Positions 50,187-59,516 of a stretch of 64,000 nucleotides of DNA are shown one piece after another. A model generated the notes under the pieces. It was not told the DNA's origin, made no database searches, and saw nothing but the letters and a program-made list of their open reading frames with translations. The DNA is from Rhizorhapis suberifaciens (GTDB lineage: Bacteria; Pseudomonadota; Alphaproteobacteria; Sphingomonadales; Sphingomonadaceae). How positions within the stretch are numbered: position 1 is the first letter of the stretch; each line of letters begins with the position of its first letter. Location of the stretch: the NCBI RefSeq assembly GCF_014200045.1, contig NZ_JACHOV010000006.1, forward strand, positions 62,001 through 126,000, written 5' to 3'. A program made the translations under genes and the position numbers.

Positions 50187-51616
50187 TGATCGACGCAACC
50201 TCCCTGTTGATGGTGATGCCGGAACTCATCCTGACCGCCGCGGGCCTCATCCTTCTGATCGTTGCGGCTTATGCAGGTGACCGAGCCACGCAGGCCATCA
50301 ACTGGCTTTCGGTTCTCTCACTGCTGGCGGCGGGCCTTTGGATGATCCGGGCGCCCCAGGGCGTGGCCTTTGACGGACTGTATAGCGCGGACGCTTTTTC
50401 GGCCTTTGCCAAGGCGCTCATCTACCTGTCAGCCGCCGTATCAATCATCATTGCCCCCCGCTTCTTCCTTCAGGGCGGAACACTCCGCGCCGAATACCCG
50501 ATCCTGATTGTGCTTTCATCGATCGGCATGGGTATGATGGTGTCGGCGGCCGACCTGTTGACGCTGTATGTCGGGCTGGAGCTTACCAGCCTGTCCTCCT
50601 ATGTCCTCGCCAGCTTCATGCGCAAGGACGAGCGTTCGGCCGAAGCCGGCCTCAAATATTTCGTCCTTGGCGCGCTTGCCAGCGGCATTCTGCTCTATGG
50701 CATTTCGCTGCTCTATGGCTTTACCGGCACCACCGCCTTTGGTGGAGTCTCGACAGCCATGGGCAACGGCATTTCGAATGGCGAACTGTTCGGTCTCGTC
50801 TTCGTTCTGGCGGGCCTCAGCTTCAAGATCAGCGCCGTGCCTTTCCACATGTGGACGCCGGATGTTTACGAAGGCTCGCCTACGCCTGTCACCGCCTTCT
50901 TCGCCAGCGCCCCGAAGGTTGCGGCTCTCGGCCTTACGGTCCGGGTGGCCATTGAGGCCATGGGTCCAGGAAGCAGCGCCTGGCAGCAGATCATCATCTT
51001 CCTGGCTCTTGCTTCCATCGTGCTTGGTGGCGTCGCGGCGATCAACCAGACGAATATCAAGCGTCTGCTGGCCTACAGCTCGATCAACAATATCGGCTTT
51101 GCGCTGATCGGCCTAGCTGCCGGAACGAAGGAAGGCGTGGCAGCCGTTCTCAGCTACCTTGCCATTTATGTGGTGATGACCCTGGGCAGCTTTGCATGCG
51201 TCCTGCAGATGCGTGACGCTGAAGGCAATCCGGTGGAGGAAATCTCCAGCCTTTCCGGGCTTTCCCAGTCCCGCAAGGGCCTTGCCGCCGCTATCGCCAT
51301 CTTCATGTTCAGCCTGGCAGGTATTCCGCCGCTTTTCGGCTTCTGGGCCAAGTTCCTGGTGTTCGATGCGGCTGTAGGTGCTGGGCTCACGGCGCTTGCG
51401 GCAATCGGCATAGCGGCCTCGGTCATTGGCGCCTTTTATTATCTTAAGATCATCAAGACGATGTATTTCGATGAACCCGCGCCCGAATATGCACGGAGCA
51501 CCAGCCTTGTCGAAAACGGCATCATAACTGTATGCGCGGCGGTCATCGTGCTGGGCTATCTATTGAACCCGATGCTCGATAGCGCAACAGCCGCGGCGGC
51601 ACAGGCTCTGTTCTGA
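50186..51616 (+). CDS. nuoN: NADH-quinone oxidoreductase subunit N
   Basis: A 476-residue antiporter-like subunit with fourteen membrane segments. Motifs are YVGLELTSLSSYVLASFMRKD, FKISAVPFHMWTPDVYEGSPTPVTAFFASAPK (short FHMWTPDVYEGSPTPV) and KRLLAYSSINNIGF. AGGGGAGG precedes the ATG. The frame is open upstream through nuoM but the family begins at this ATG. Its stop overlaps the probable CTG start of birA. Confidence 0.97.
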   Translation: MIDATSLLMVMPELILTAAGLILLIVAAYAGDRATQAINWLSVLSLLAAGLWMIRAPQGVAFDGLYSADAFSAFAKALIYLSAAVSIIIAPRFFLQGGTLRAEYPILIVLSSIGMGMMVSAADLLTLYVGLELTSLSSYVLASFMRKDERSAEAGLKYFVLGALASGILLYGISLLYGFTGTTAFGGVSTAMGNGISNGELFGLVFVLAGLSFKISAVPFHMWTPDVYEGSPTPVTAFFASAPKVAALGLTVRVAIEAMGPGSSAWQQIIIFLALASIVLGGVAAINQTNIKRLLAYSSINNIGFALIGLAAGTKEGVAAVLSYLAIYVVMTLGSFACVLQMRDAEGNPVEEISSLSGLSQSRKGLAAAIAIFMFSLAGIPPLFGFWAKFLVFDAAVGAGLTALAAIGIAASVIGAFYYLKIIKTMYFDEPAPEYARSTSLVENGIITVCAAVIVLGYLLNPMLDSATAAAAQALF

Positions 51617-52326
51617 CCGCCAATATCCGCACCATTGCCGAAACCGGCTCCACCAACGCCGACCTGCTTCAGCTGGCGGGGCAGGGGGTGCCTGAAGGCT
51701 TCTGGCTCCGCGCCGAGCAGCAGACCGGCGGCCGGGGTCGCCTGGCGCGCCATTGGGAAAGTCCGAAGGACAATTTCTATTGTTCCACCATCGTTCGCCT
51801 GCGCCCCTACGACCCATCGGCCGGCACCCTCGCTCTGGTGGCGGCGGTTGCGGTTCAGGAGGCTGTCAGCCTGTTCCTGCCGGATGAGCAAGTGATCATA
51901 AAATGGCCAAATGATTTGCTGATCGACAAGGCCAAGCTCTGCGGCATGCTTCTGGAACGCAGCGGCGAAGCCATTATCATCGGCATCGGCCTTAACATTG
52001 CGCATCACCCCGATCTTCCGGATCGGCCAGCCACGAGCATGGCGGCATTCGGCGCGGGTAATGTGGATCCCGGCTACTTGCTCGAATCCTTAACCGACAT
52101 TTTTGCACGATGGCTGGACATCTGGCGCGCTCAAGGCATATCGCCCATTCGTGCACAATGGCTGAAGCATGCCCATCCCATCGGTACTGCGCTCAAGGTA
52201 AACCTGCCGGACGGTACTATGGTGGAGGGCCTGTTTTCGGGCCTGGACAATGGCGGAGCGCTGACCCTGCGCTTGGCGAACGGGAACAGCCATGTCATTC
52301 ATGCCGGCGACGTTTTTTTGATCTAG
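51613..52326 (+). CDS. birA: Biotin-[acetyl-CoA-carboxylase] ligase (class I BirA without DNA-binding domain)
   Basis: A protein of about 237 residues that attaches biotin to the carboxyl carrier protein. The biotin/ATP site includes ETGSTN near the start, QTGGRGRLARHW and IKWPNDLL, with the small C-terminal domain (GTALKVNLPDG...LRLANG). The N-terminal regulatory helix-turn-helix of E. coli BirA is absent. ETGSTN is needed for activity, but no ATG, GTG or TTG in frame precedes it after the stop at 51580-51582; the only start-like codon is CTG 51613, overlapping the nuoN stop. GTG 51688 would remove the motif. The start therefore is an inference. Confidence 0.9.
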   Translation: MTANIRTIAETGSTNADLLQLAGQGVPEGFWLRAEQQTGGRGRLARHWESPKDNFYCSTIVRLRPYDPSAGTLALVAAVAVQEAVSLFLPDEQVIIKWPNDLLIDKAKLCGMLLERSGEAIIIGIGLNIAHHPDLPDRPATSMAAFGAGNVDPGYLLESLTDIFARWLDIWRAQGISPIRAQWLKHAHPIGTALKVNLPDGTMVEGLFSGLDNGGALTLRLANGNSHVIHAGDVFLI

Positions 52327-52436
52327 ACTCGATCCTCTTAGGTTGCTCCGGATCGAGACCATTTGTTGATTTTCCGTGATTTTCGAATTGGCAGATGTTC
52401 CCATCCGCCTCGAAATCACTCAAAGGGACTTGCTCC

Positions 52437-53216
52437 ATGCTGCTTGCCATTGACGCTGGAAACACGAACGTCGTCTTCGCTCTGATAGAGGGTGAGGACA
52501 TCCGCACGCGCTGGCGCATCGCCACCGACCCGCGCCGCACGGCGGATGAATATGCGGTCTGGCTAAATCAGCTTCTCATTTTGGAGGGCTGTGTCATGCA
52601 GGACGTGACCGACGTCATGATCGCGACGGTCGTGCCGCGCGCGCTCCACAATTTTCAGGTGCTGGCGAGCAAATATTTCAAGGTTGAGGCCTTGGTCGCG
52701 GGCGAGGCCTCCGCTGATTGGGGTATTGCGCTGGACGTGGAAGAGCCTGGATCGGTCGGCGCTGATCGCGTCCTTAACGCCATCGCCGCTCATCAACAAT
52801 TTCCGGGCGACCTCATCGTCATTGATTTTGGCACCGCCACTACCTTCGATGTGATTGATTTCAACGGAGCCTATAAGGGCGGGATCATCGCGCCGGGCAT
52901 CAACCTGTCGCTGGACGCTCTCGTCATGGCGGCCGCCAAACTCCCTCGCATTGCGGTCGAGCCTCCCTCAAGCGCTTCGGTTATTGGGCGCAATACGGAG
53001 GACCAGATGCACATCGGGGTCTTTTGGGGCTATGTTGCCATGATGGAGGGCCTTGTCGCCCGACTTAAGTCGGAAATCGGCCGGCCTGTACGCGTTATTG
53101 CAACGGGCGGCCTCGCCGTTCTGTTCGATCAGCACACCACCATATTCGATGCGGTTGCGTCCGACCTGACTTTGCAGGGACTGGCATTGCTGCATCAGCG
53201 GAGTTTGAAGAAATAG
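52437..53216 (+). CDS. coaX: Type III pantothenate kinase
   Basis: A 259-residue enzyme for the first step of coenzyme A synthesis. It begins [19 protein letters not shown] (phosphate loop DAGNTN), with [36 protein letters not shown] and VIATGGLA as family motifs. ATG 52437 has AAAGGGA about eight bases upstream; the longer frame to 52395 lies in the 110-base gap after birA. It ends one base before the RNase J gene. Confidence 0.96.
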   Translation: MLLAIDAGNTNVVFALIEGEDIRTRWRIATDPRRTADEYAVWLNQLLILEGCVMQDVTDVMIATVVPRALHNFQVLASKYFKVEALVAGEASADWGIALDVEEPGSVGADRVLNAIAAHQQFPGDLIVIDFGTATTFDVIDFNGAYKGGIIAPGINLSLDALVMAAAKLPRIAVEPPSSASVIGRNTEDQMHIGVFWGYVAMMEGLVARLKSEIGRPVRVIATGGLAVLFDQHTTIFDAVASDLTLQGLALLHQRSLKK

Positions 53217-53217
53217 C

Positions 53218-54858
53218 ATGACCACACCCGGCGACGAACTTCTTTTCCTGGCCCTGGGCGGGTCGGGCGAAATTGGCATGAACGTCAATCTTTACGGATG
53301 CCACGGCAAATGGGTCATGGTCGATCTGGGTCTGACTTTTTCCGATCCGGCCTATCCAGGCGTGGAATTGGTTCTGCCGGACCTTTCTTTTATCGAACAG
53401 CGCCGCGAAGACTTGCTCGGCATCGTGCTTACACATGGGCATGAAGATCATATCGGAGCGATTCCCTATCTGGCGGCCGATCTGGACGTGCCGCTCTATG
53501 CCACGCCTTTCACCGCGGCCCTCATTCGGGGCAAGCTGGAAGAGGAAGGTCTACTTGACGAAATCGACCTCAATATAATCGACAATGAAGGCAGCTTCGC
53601 GCTTGGGCCTTTTGGCTTCCGCTATATGCCGCTTGCTCATTCCATCCCGGAAGGAAACGCACTTCTTATAGAAACGCCTTATGGCCGCATTTTTCACACG
53701 GGCGATTGGAAGCTCGATGAGCGGCCATTATTGGGTGTACCCTCCACGCCCGAACAACTCACAGCGGTCGGTGACGAAGGGGTGCTCGCCCTTGTTTGCG
53801 ATAGCACCAACGTCTTCAACCCTGAACCTAGCGGATCGGAAGGGGACGTTCACGCAGGTCTGCTAGACGTGATCTCGCAGGCGAAGCAGCGTGTGTTGGT
53901 GACGACCTTTGCCTCCAATGCCGCGCGACTGCAAACGCTGGGCATCATTGCAAAGGAGACGGGGCGGGCGGTCTGCGTCGCCGGGCGCTCACTTGACCGG
54001 ATCATCGCCAACGCCAAGGCGTCGGGTTATCTCAAGGATTTCCCCACTCCGGTCGATTTCGACCAAGCCATGGATCTGCCCCGGAACAAGATTATGATCA
54101 TTGCGACAGGGGGGCAGGGCGAACCGCGCGCAGCTCTGTCACGCATCGCGGGCGAAACTCACCGGTTGAAGCTGGAAATGGGCGATCTGGTCGTCTTCTC
54201 CTCAAAACAGATTCCAGGCAACGAAATTGCCATTGGCAAGATTCAGAACGCTTTTGCCGCCAAGGGCGTGGAAATGACAACTGACCGGCAGGCCCATGTC
54301 CATGTATCGGGTCATCCCGGACGTCCTGAACTGTTGTCCATGTATGGTTGGATCCGGCCGAAGATTCTCGTTCCCGTCCATGGCGAGTTGCGCCACATGG
54401 CGGAACAAGCGCGTCTTGGGCTTGAAGCTGGCGTCGCTGACGCAGTGTTTCAGAACAATGGCAATCTCGTCCGGCTTGCCCCCGGAAGGCCGGGAATCAT
54501 CGGTTATGAACCGGTTGGCCGTCTCATTCTCGACGGCGATGTCATCTTGCCTGCCGACGGCGCTACCATGAATGAACGACGTAAAATATCCGTTCATGGT
54601 CAGATCAGCGTTGCCGTCGCGATGGATGCCGACGGTGACATTATCGGTGCGCCGGCTATTCGCATGCAGGGTGTGCCGATTGAAGAGGAAAAGGGCGCTT
54701 TCCTAATCGAAGCAACAGAGGCCACACAGGATGTGGTGGCAGAAGGCATTGCGGACCTTGAAAAGCTCCGCGAGAAAATCCGCTTGGCTGTCCGTCGTAC
54801 GGCTACGCGGTGGACCGGAAAGAAACCGGTTGTCGACGTCTTGCTGATCGCGCAATAG
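53218..54858 (+). CDS. rnj: Ribonuclease J
   Basis: A 546-residue metallo-beta-lactamase/beta-CASP ribonuclease with endonuclease and 5'-exonuclease potential in RNA decay. The metal site HGHEDH lies at 73-78, followed by IPLAHSIPE-like MPLAHSIPEG, FHTGDWKLD, the beta-CASP motifs (TTFASNAARL, GQGEPRAAL, SSKQIPGNE) and HVSGHPGR. The nuoN-birA-coaX-rnj order is common in Alphaproteobacteria. Confidence 0.96.
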   Translation: MTTPGDELLFLALGGSGEIGMNVNLYGCHGKWVMVDLGLTFSDPAYPGVELVLPDLSFIEQRREDLLGIVLTHGHEDHIGAIPYLAADLDVPLYATPFTAALIRGKLEEEGLLDEIDLNIIDNEGSFALGPFGFRYMPLAHSIPEGNALLIETPYGRIFHTGDWKLDERPLLGVPSTPEQLTAVGDEGVLALVCDSTNVFNPEPSGSEGDVHAGLLDVISQAKQRVLVTTFASNAARLQTLGIIAKETGRAVCVAGRSLDRIIANAKASGYLKDFPTPVDFDQAMDLPRNKIMIIATGGQGEPRAALSRIAGETHRLKLEMGDLVVFSSKQIPGNEIAIGKIQNAFAAKGVEMTTDRQAHVHVSGHPGRPELLSMYGWIRPKILVPVHGELRHMAEQARLGLEAGVADAVFQNNGNLVRLAPGRPGIIGYEPVGRLILDGDVILPADGATMNERRKISVHGQISVAVAMDADGDIIGAPAIRMQGVPIEEEKGAFLIEATEATQDVVAEGIADLEKLREKIRLAVRRTATRWTGKKPVVDVLLIAQ

Positions 54859-54866
54859 TCCGGCCG

Positions 54867-55139
54867 ATGCGTATTACGTCCATCATAGCAATTTATTCGC
54901 TTTTTTGGGTTCTGTCGGCCTTTCTCGTTCTGCCTTTCGGGGTCAGGACACCCGACGAAAGCGGCGAGAAGATAGTACCAGGCCAATCCCACAGCGCGCC
55001 GAGCAACTTCCGGCCGGGCGCTGTGGTGCTGCGGGCAACGGTACTGTCTGTGGTGCTTTTTGGCCTTTACTATGCCAATTATGTAAATGGCTGGATTGAG
55101 GCACAAGACCTGAATTTCTTCGGCGAGCCGCCAGCCTAA
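54867..55139 (+). CDS. DUF1467 small membrane protein
   Basis: A 90-residue protein with two membrane segments (IIAIYSLFWVLSAFLVLPFGV and ATVLSVVLFGLYYANYV). The start MRITSIIAIYSLFW and the loop GVRTPDE fit DUF1467, an alphaproteobacterial family of unknown function often found beside RNase J. ATG 54867 is preferred; the frame opens earlier inside rnj. Confidence 0.85.
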   Translation: MRITSIIAIYSLFWVLSAFLVLPFGVRTPDESGEKIVPGQSHSAPSNFRPGAVVLRATVLSVVLFGLYYANYVNGWIEAQDLNFFGEPPA

Positions 55140-55174
55140 AGAATGATCATCTCAGGTTGAACCGCTTTTCCCGG

Positions 55175-55290
55175 GCCCCTCGACCGCCCGTAAGGCAGGC
55201 GTTCGGGATAAACTTCAGCCGAAGACTGAAGTTGAGGGATGTGGGCTTGATCCAACCGTGTCTTGACTTCGCTCGACACGAACGGCTGCG
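55175..55290. repeat. Cluster of palindromic repeats between convergent genes
   Basis: The 160-base gap between the convergent DUF1467 and MaoC-like genes contains hairpin CTTCAG-CCGAAGA-CTGAAG and a GTGTCTTGACTTCGCTCGACACGAACGG-type unit (core TTCGCTCGACACGAACGG), a common sphingomonad dispersed repeat. One or both may act as bidirectional terminators. Confidence 0.6.
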
Positions 55291-55299
55291 AGGCTGGGT

Positions 55300-55749
55300 C
55301 TACTCCGCCGGTCGGCGCTGAACCAAGCCGATGGAAATGATGTTCATCACCGGTTCGTCATATTGGTTCAGCACGGTCATGCGGCTGCGAAAGCTGCCCA
55401 TTTCGGGGCGGCTGCGGGACGGCGTCTTCTCGATCACCTCCGTTTCGCACCGCAGGATGTCGCCGGGATATACCGGCTTGATCCAGCGTACTTCGTCCAA
55501 GCCCGGCGAACCCAGTCCGGCATGATCGACGTCCTCATAATGCTTGACCAGCATCGACATCATCATGGCGCATGTATGCCATCCGCTGGCGGACAACCGG
55601 CCGAAGTGCGTTTGCGCCGCTGCCTCGTCTGACAGATGGAATGGCTGCGGGTCGTATTTTCGTGCAAATTCGACCACTTCCTCGCGGGTAACCTTGTAGC
55701 TGCCGAAATTGGTTTTCGACCCGACTTCAATATCCTCGAAATACTGCAT
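55300..55749 (-). CDS. MaoC-like hydratase
   Basis: A 149-residue single hotdog-domain protein of the MaoC (R-specific enoyl hydratase-like) family. It has FEDIEVGSKTNFGSYKVTREEVVEFARKYDPQPFHLSDEAA (catalytic Asp/His in DPQPFHL), FGRLSASGWHTCAMM and the WIKPVYPGDIL loop. It would hydrate or dehydrate an acyl thioester; the substrate is unknown. The gene lies two bases after the ychF stop on the same strand, so it is probably in its operon. Confidence 0.9.
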   Translation of the reverse strand: MQYFEDIEVGSKTNFGSYKVTREEVVEFARKYDPQPFHLSDEAAAQTHFGRLSASGWHTCAMMMSMLVKHYEDVDHAGLGSPGLDEVRWIKPVYPGDILRCETEVIEKTPSRSRPEMGSFRSRMTVLNQYDEPVMNIISIGLVQRRPAE

Positions 55750-55751
55750 GG

Positions 55752-56852
55752 TCAGACATTAAACCGAAACAGCATGATGTCACCATCCTGGGTCACATAT
55801 TCCTTGCCCTCGGCGCGCAGCTTTCCGGCTTCGCGCGCGCCGGCCTCGCCGCCCAGACGGACATAGTCGTCATAGGCGATGGTCTCGGCCCGGATGAATC
55901 CCCGCTCGAAATCGCTGTGGATGGCGCCGGCCGCCTGCGGGGCCTTGGACCCCTTGTGTACGGTCCACGCCCGCGCTTCCTTGGGCCCCACGGTGAAGAA
56001 GGTGATTAGGTCCAGCAACTCATATCCCGCGCGAATGATCCGGGACAGACCGGTCTCGGCAAGCCCAAGGTCGGACAGGAACTCCGCGCGGTCCTCTACC
56101 GGCATGGTGACAATTTCCGCTTCGATGGCGGCTGAAACGATAACGGCCTTCGCGCCTTCGGCAGCCGCCTTTTCGAACACGCGCGCGCTGAATGCATTAC
56201 CGGCGGCGGCGTTCGCCTCATCGACGTTACAGACATAGAGGACGGGCTTGGATGTCAGCAGTTGCGCCTGCCAGAACAGCCGTTCTTCTTCAATATCCTT
56301 GGGTTGCGTCAGCCGGGCCGGCTTGCCTGCACGCAGCAACTCCAACGCCTGCCCCAGCACTGAAGCGCCCGCCTTTGCCTCCTTGTCGCCCTGCTGCCCC
56401 TTCTTCAGCAGGTTGGGAACACGCTTTTCCAGACTTTCAAGGTCGGCGAGCATCAATTCGGTTTCGACCGTCTCCGCGTCGGCTATCGGATCGATCTTGC
56501 CCTCGACATGGGTGATGTCGTCATCTTCGAAGCATCGCAGGACATGGACGATGGCATCCACCTCCCGGATATTGGCCAGGAATTGATTGCCCAGACCTTC
56601 GCCCTTGGATGCGCCGCGCACCAGGCCGGCGATATCCACAAAGGCAAGTTGCGTTTCTATGATCTTCGCGCTGCCGCCAATCTTGGCGATCTCATACAGC
56701 CGCGGATCGGGGACGGCGACCTGCCCGACATTGGGCTCGATCGTGCAGAATGGATAATTGGCCGCCTGCGCCGCCTGCGTCTCGGTCAGCGCGTTGAAAA
56801 GCGTCGACTTGCCGACATTGGGAAGCCCCACGATACCACAACGAAAACCCAT
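55752..56852 (-). CDS. ychF: Ribosome-binding ATPase YchF
   Basis: A 366-residue Obg-family protein that prefers ATP. The P-loop is GLPNVGKST (8-16), with FVDIAGLV and a coiled-coil arm, then CNVDEAN in place of the usual NKxD, which explains the ATP preference. The C-terminal TGS domain has [17 protein letters not shown] and [13 protein letters not shown]. The 137 bases to pth include a short CCCTCTCCCC palindrome and no gene. Confidence 0.97.
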   Translation of the reverse strand: MGFRCGIVGLPNVGKSTLFNALTETQAAQAANYPFCTIEPNVGQVAVPDPRLYEIAKIGGSAKIIETQLAFVDIAGLVRGASKGEGLGNQFLANIREVDAIVHVLRCFEDDDITHVEGKIDPIADAETVETELMLADLESLEKRVPNLLKKGQQGDKEAKAGASVLGQALELLRAGKPARLTQPKDIEEERLFWQAQLLTSKPVLYVCNVDEANAAAGNAFSARVFEKAAAEGAKAVIVSAAIEAEIVTMPVEDRAEFLSDLGLAETGLSRIIRAGYELLDLITFFTVGPKEARAWTVHKGSKAPQAAGAIHSDFERGFIRAETIAYDDYVRLGGEAGAREAGKLRAEGKEYVTQDGDIMLFRFNV

Positions 56853-56989
56853 TTTTCAAATCTCCCTCTCCCCATCAGGGGGAGCGGCCGGAGAACCCAT
56901 CCCGGCCTTATCCATCTAATTCAAGGAACCCTGTTCCCACTTCCAAAGCATCGCTAGGCCGTGCTCTGGCGCAGCTCAAGAACAGGGCC

Positions 56990-57562
56990 CTAATCCTCTT
57001 GCAAACGCAACGCCACGTCGTTCATGAACCGCGCATCATCTTCGCGCGCGAGCCATTCCGCCTCGGCCGCGATAGCCCCCAGCATGTCGGACAGCGGGTC
57101 CATTTCAACCTTGGCGTAGTTGCCTAGCACATGGCCGTGCACTTTCGCTTTGTCTCCGGGATGTCCGATGCCAATCCGTACCCGGCGAAAAGCATTGCCG
57201 ATATGCGCGTCGGTAGAGCGCAGGCCATTATGCCCCGCAGTTCCGCCGCCGCGCTTCACCTTTACCTTGAAAGGCGCCAGGTCCAGTTCGTCATGAAAGA
57301 CGGTGACGTCCTCGGGTTCCAGTTTGTAGAAGCGCATGGCAGCACCTACCGACCGGCCGCTTTCATTCATATAGGTCGCAGGTTTCAGCAGTATAATTTT
57401 TTCAGGGCCAAGCCGCCCTTCGGCGACCCAGCCCTGAAATTGCTTCTTCGGCGGCGTAAAGCCATGCATTTCCGCGATAACATCTGCGGCCATGAAGCCG
57501 ACATTATGCCGGTTAAGTGCATATTGAGTGCCTGGATTGCCCAGGCCTACCCAGATTTGCAT
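56990..57562 (-). CDS. pth: Peptidyl-tRNA hydrolase
   Basis: A 190-residue enzyme that frees tRNA from dropped-off peptidyl-tRNA. It has VGLGNPGTQYALNRHNVGFM with the catalytic His19, KPATYMNESGRSV, the HDELDL loop (catalytic Asp) and KRGGGTAGHNGLRS. It is next to rplY, with 35 bases between them, a standard pairing in bacteria. Confidence 0.97.
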   Translation of the reverse strand: MQIWVGLGNPGTQYALNRHNVGFMAADVIAEMHGFTPPKKQFQGWVAEGRLGPEKIILLKPATYMNESGRSVGAAMRFYKLEPEDVTVFHDELDLAPFKVKVKRGGGTAGHNGLRSTDAHIGNAFRRVRIGIGHPGDKAKVHGHVLGNYAKVEMDPLSDMLGAIAAEAEWLAREDDARFMNDVALRLQED

Positions 57563-57597
57563 GACGCCCGCAGCCTCTGACTGAAGGGTAGGGAAGA

Positions 57598-58221
57598 TCA
57601 GGCTTCCGCTTCGCCTTCACCTTCAGTTGCTGCTTCGCCTTCGGCCTTCTTGAGCGCCGACGGGGCAACGATGGTCGCGATGGTGAAGTCGCGATCCTCG
57701 ATGGCCGATTTGGTGCCAGCGGGCAGCTTTACTTCGCTGATGTGAATGCTGTCGCCCACGTCGCGGCCGGTGAGGTCGATGACCACATCGTCAGGAATGC
57801 TTGCCGCATCGCAGACGAGCTCCAGTTCGTGCCGGACGACGTTCAACACGCCGCCGCGCTTGATGCCCGGAGATGCTTCCTCGTTCTGGAAAACCACCGG
57901 AACCTGCACAGTGACGCTGGCATGTTTGGAAACACGCATGAAATCGACATGCAGGGGGCGGTCCGTAACCGGGTGGAAAGCGACATCCTTGGGAAGGGTA
58001 CGGGCAGCCTTGCCGCCAACGTCCACCATGATCACGCTGTTCATGAAGTGGCCGGTGCCAAGCAGCTTGTTCAGCGCCTTTTCTTCCACATGAACCATGA
58101 CCGGTTCCTGATTGTCGCCATAAATGACGGCGGGTACGCGACCTTCACGGCGCAGGGCACGGGAGGCTCCCTTGCCAGCCCGTTCGCGCGCCTCGGCCGA
58201 CAGCGTAAGCTGATCGCTCAT
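57598..58221 (-). CDS. rplY: 50S ribosomal protein L25 (Ctc form)
   Basis: A 207-residue long-form L25 that binds 5S rRNA. The N-terminal domain has [27 protein letters not shown]; the C-terminal TL5-like domain has HVDFMRVS and [23 protein letters not shown] (short [13 protein letters not shown]). A Glu/Ala-rich tail ends the protein. ATG 58221 is chosen over ATG 58227 because GGAGA lies seven bases before it. Confidence 0.96.
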   Translation of the reverse strand: MSDQLTLSAEARERAGKGASRALRREGRVPAVIYGDNQEPVMVHVEEKALNKLLGTGHFMNSVIMVDVGGKAARTLPKDVAFHPVTDRPLHVDFMRVSKHASVTVQVPVVFQNEEASPGIKRGGVLNVVRHELELVCDAASIPDDVVIDLTGRDVGDSIHISEVKLPAGTKSAIEDRDFTIATIVAPSALKKAEGEAATEGEGEAEA

Positions 58222-58348
58222 ATGCATGTCTCCAAAAGCTTGATGTACAACAGACCCGCCACGCCTCCAGGGATGACCATAGCGGGATGCGGGCCTTTAG
58301 CATCTGTCCGGTAAAAAGCAAGAATGAACGCAGTTTGATTTATAATGT

Positions 58349-58421
58349 CGTCATCCCGCGAAGGCAGGGATCCATCTCACAGCCTTGCGTCCAGCGTTCC
58401 CGCCTTCGCGGGAGTGACGAC
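58349..58421. repeat. Inverted repeat, CCCGCGAAGGC type
   Basis: GTCATCCCGCGAAGGCAGGGA (start 58349) is answered by TCCCGCCTTCGCGGGAGTGACGA (to 58421), with a few mismatches and about 30 bases between. This is a common dispersed palindrome of sphingomonads. It lies between two genes on the minus strand and probably acts as a terminator of the TraB/GumN gene or has no role. Confidence 0.8.
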
Positions 58422-58446
58422 CCGATTTTGTCGGCCTTATCGCCGG

Positions 58447-59361
58447 CTACTCTTCATGATGCGGTACGCGCTCGGTAACAATGCCCCGCTTCTTCAGATA
58501 ATCCTGCACGCTTTTCTTGCCCGCAAGATGACCGGCGCCGACGGCGATGAAGACGGTTCCCGGCTTTTCCAGCATCGCCTGTATTTGTCCGGCCCAGTTC
58601 CGGTTGCGCTGAAACAGCAGAGTTTCCGCCAGATCGGGAGTGGCTTCCAGCGATTCATTCATCTCGTCCGCCAGTGCCTCTGGCTTTCCGGTCGCCCAGC
58701 TGTTCACCAGATTGGTGAAGTCCTTTTCGACATCGGCCATGCCATCCACTGTCGCGTTCAAAAAGGCGACCTGCTGCTTCTCCGGCAGGCTATCGAAATA
58801 GCCAAGCTGCTGCTCGGGCGTTTCGAGCGCACCTATGGATTTGCCGCTCGCCTTCGCGGCCGTGGTCAGCACTTTTTCCGCGCCCAGCTGGTCATCATAT
58901 CCAAGCTTCCCGAGCGGAGCGAGAGACAGGGTGATCGCCGCGATCCAGGGTTTAAGCCGTTCAAAGGGTTGCCAGGAAATACCGGCCTGCGTCATAGCCG
59001 AAATATATTTCGCGTAAGCCTCCTTACCTAACTTGTCCCGCAACGGTTTGCCGGCAGGATCGACCGCCATCATCGCGACCTTCTGCGCCATTTCACTTTG
59101 GTCCGGAGTGACGATTTCCAGCACCAGCCGATCCGCCTTGGCAAAGGCGGCCCCCACTTCATCGTCCAGCCACACCGTTCCCGGCTTCAAGACATGGACC
59201 GTGCCGAAAAGATAGACGGTCGTATCCTCGTCCTTCACCACCCAAAGCGCCGGATCGGCGCTGGCGAGATCGACGGTGCCCTGGCGGCTGCTCGGCGGGT
59301 TCGCGCAGGCAGCAAGACTAAAGGAAAGCGCCAGCAAAAAGGCGGGCAGGCGAAACAGCAT
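58447..59361 (-). CDS. TraB/GumN-family lipoprotein
   Basis: A 304-residue secreted protein with a lipoprotein signal (FLLALSFSLAACANPP; lipobox LAAC at residues about 16-19). The TraB/GumN fold is shown by ALWVVKDEDTTVYLFGTVHVL (metal-site GTVH), ADRLVLEI, DDQLGAEKVLTTAAKASGK, LETPEQQLGYF, RNRNWAGQI and VFIAVGAGHLAG. Related proteins are putative metalloproteases. ATG 59361 has GGAG about nine bases before it. It is divergent from glyQ. Confidence 0.9.
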   Translation of the reverse strand: MLFRLPAFLLALSFSLAACANPPSSRQGTVDLASADPALWVVKDEDTTVYLFGTVHVLKPGTVWLDDEVGAAFAKADRLVLEIVTPDQSEMAQKVAMMAVDPAGKPLRDKLGKEAYAKYISAMTQAGISWQPFERLKPWIAAITLSLAPLGKLGYDDQLGAEKVLTTAAKASGKSIGALETPEQQLGYFDSLPEKQQVAFLNATVDGMADVEKDFTNLVNSWATGKPEALADEMNESLEATPDLAETLLFQRNRNWAGQIQAMLEKPGTVFIAVGAGHLAGKKSVQDYLKKRGIVTERVPHHEE

Positions 59362-59516
59362 GATATAAGGCTCCATTCAATGGGGAGTCCTTCTCCATGG
59401 CGGGCTTCCAACTATCAAGCCAAATCTTGCCTTTTGGGCCGGTCTTCTTGACCCGCCGCCCGCCATGGGCCAAAGCGGCGCGCGAAAAGTCATTTCTATT
59501 GCAGATGCGAAGGCGA

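Noticed and set aside
48885-50198. Minus-strand open frame of 437 codons opposite nuoM
   Set aside because: Rich in His, Arg and Gln as expected from reading a membrane-protein gene backwards; no family recognised.
56857-56885. Short CCCTCTCCCC palindrome upstream of ychF as a full paired-arm element
   Set aside because: Only one short hairpin-like piece is present and no second arm could be found, so it is at most a remnant.
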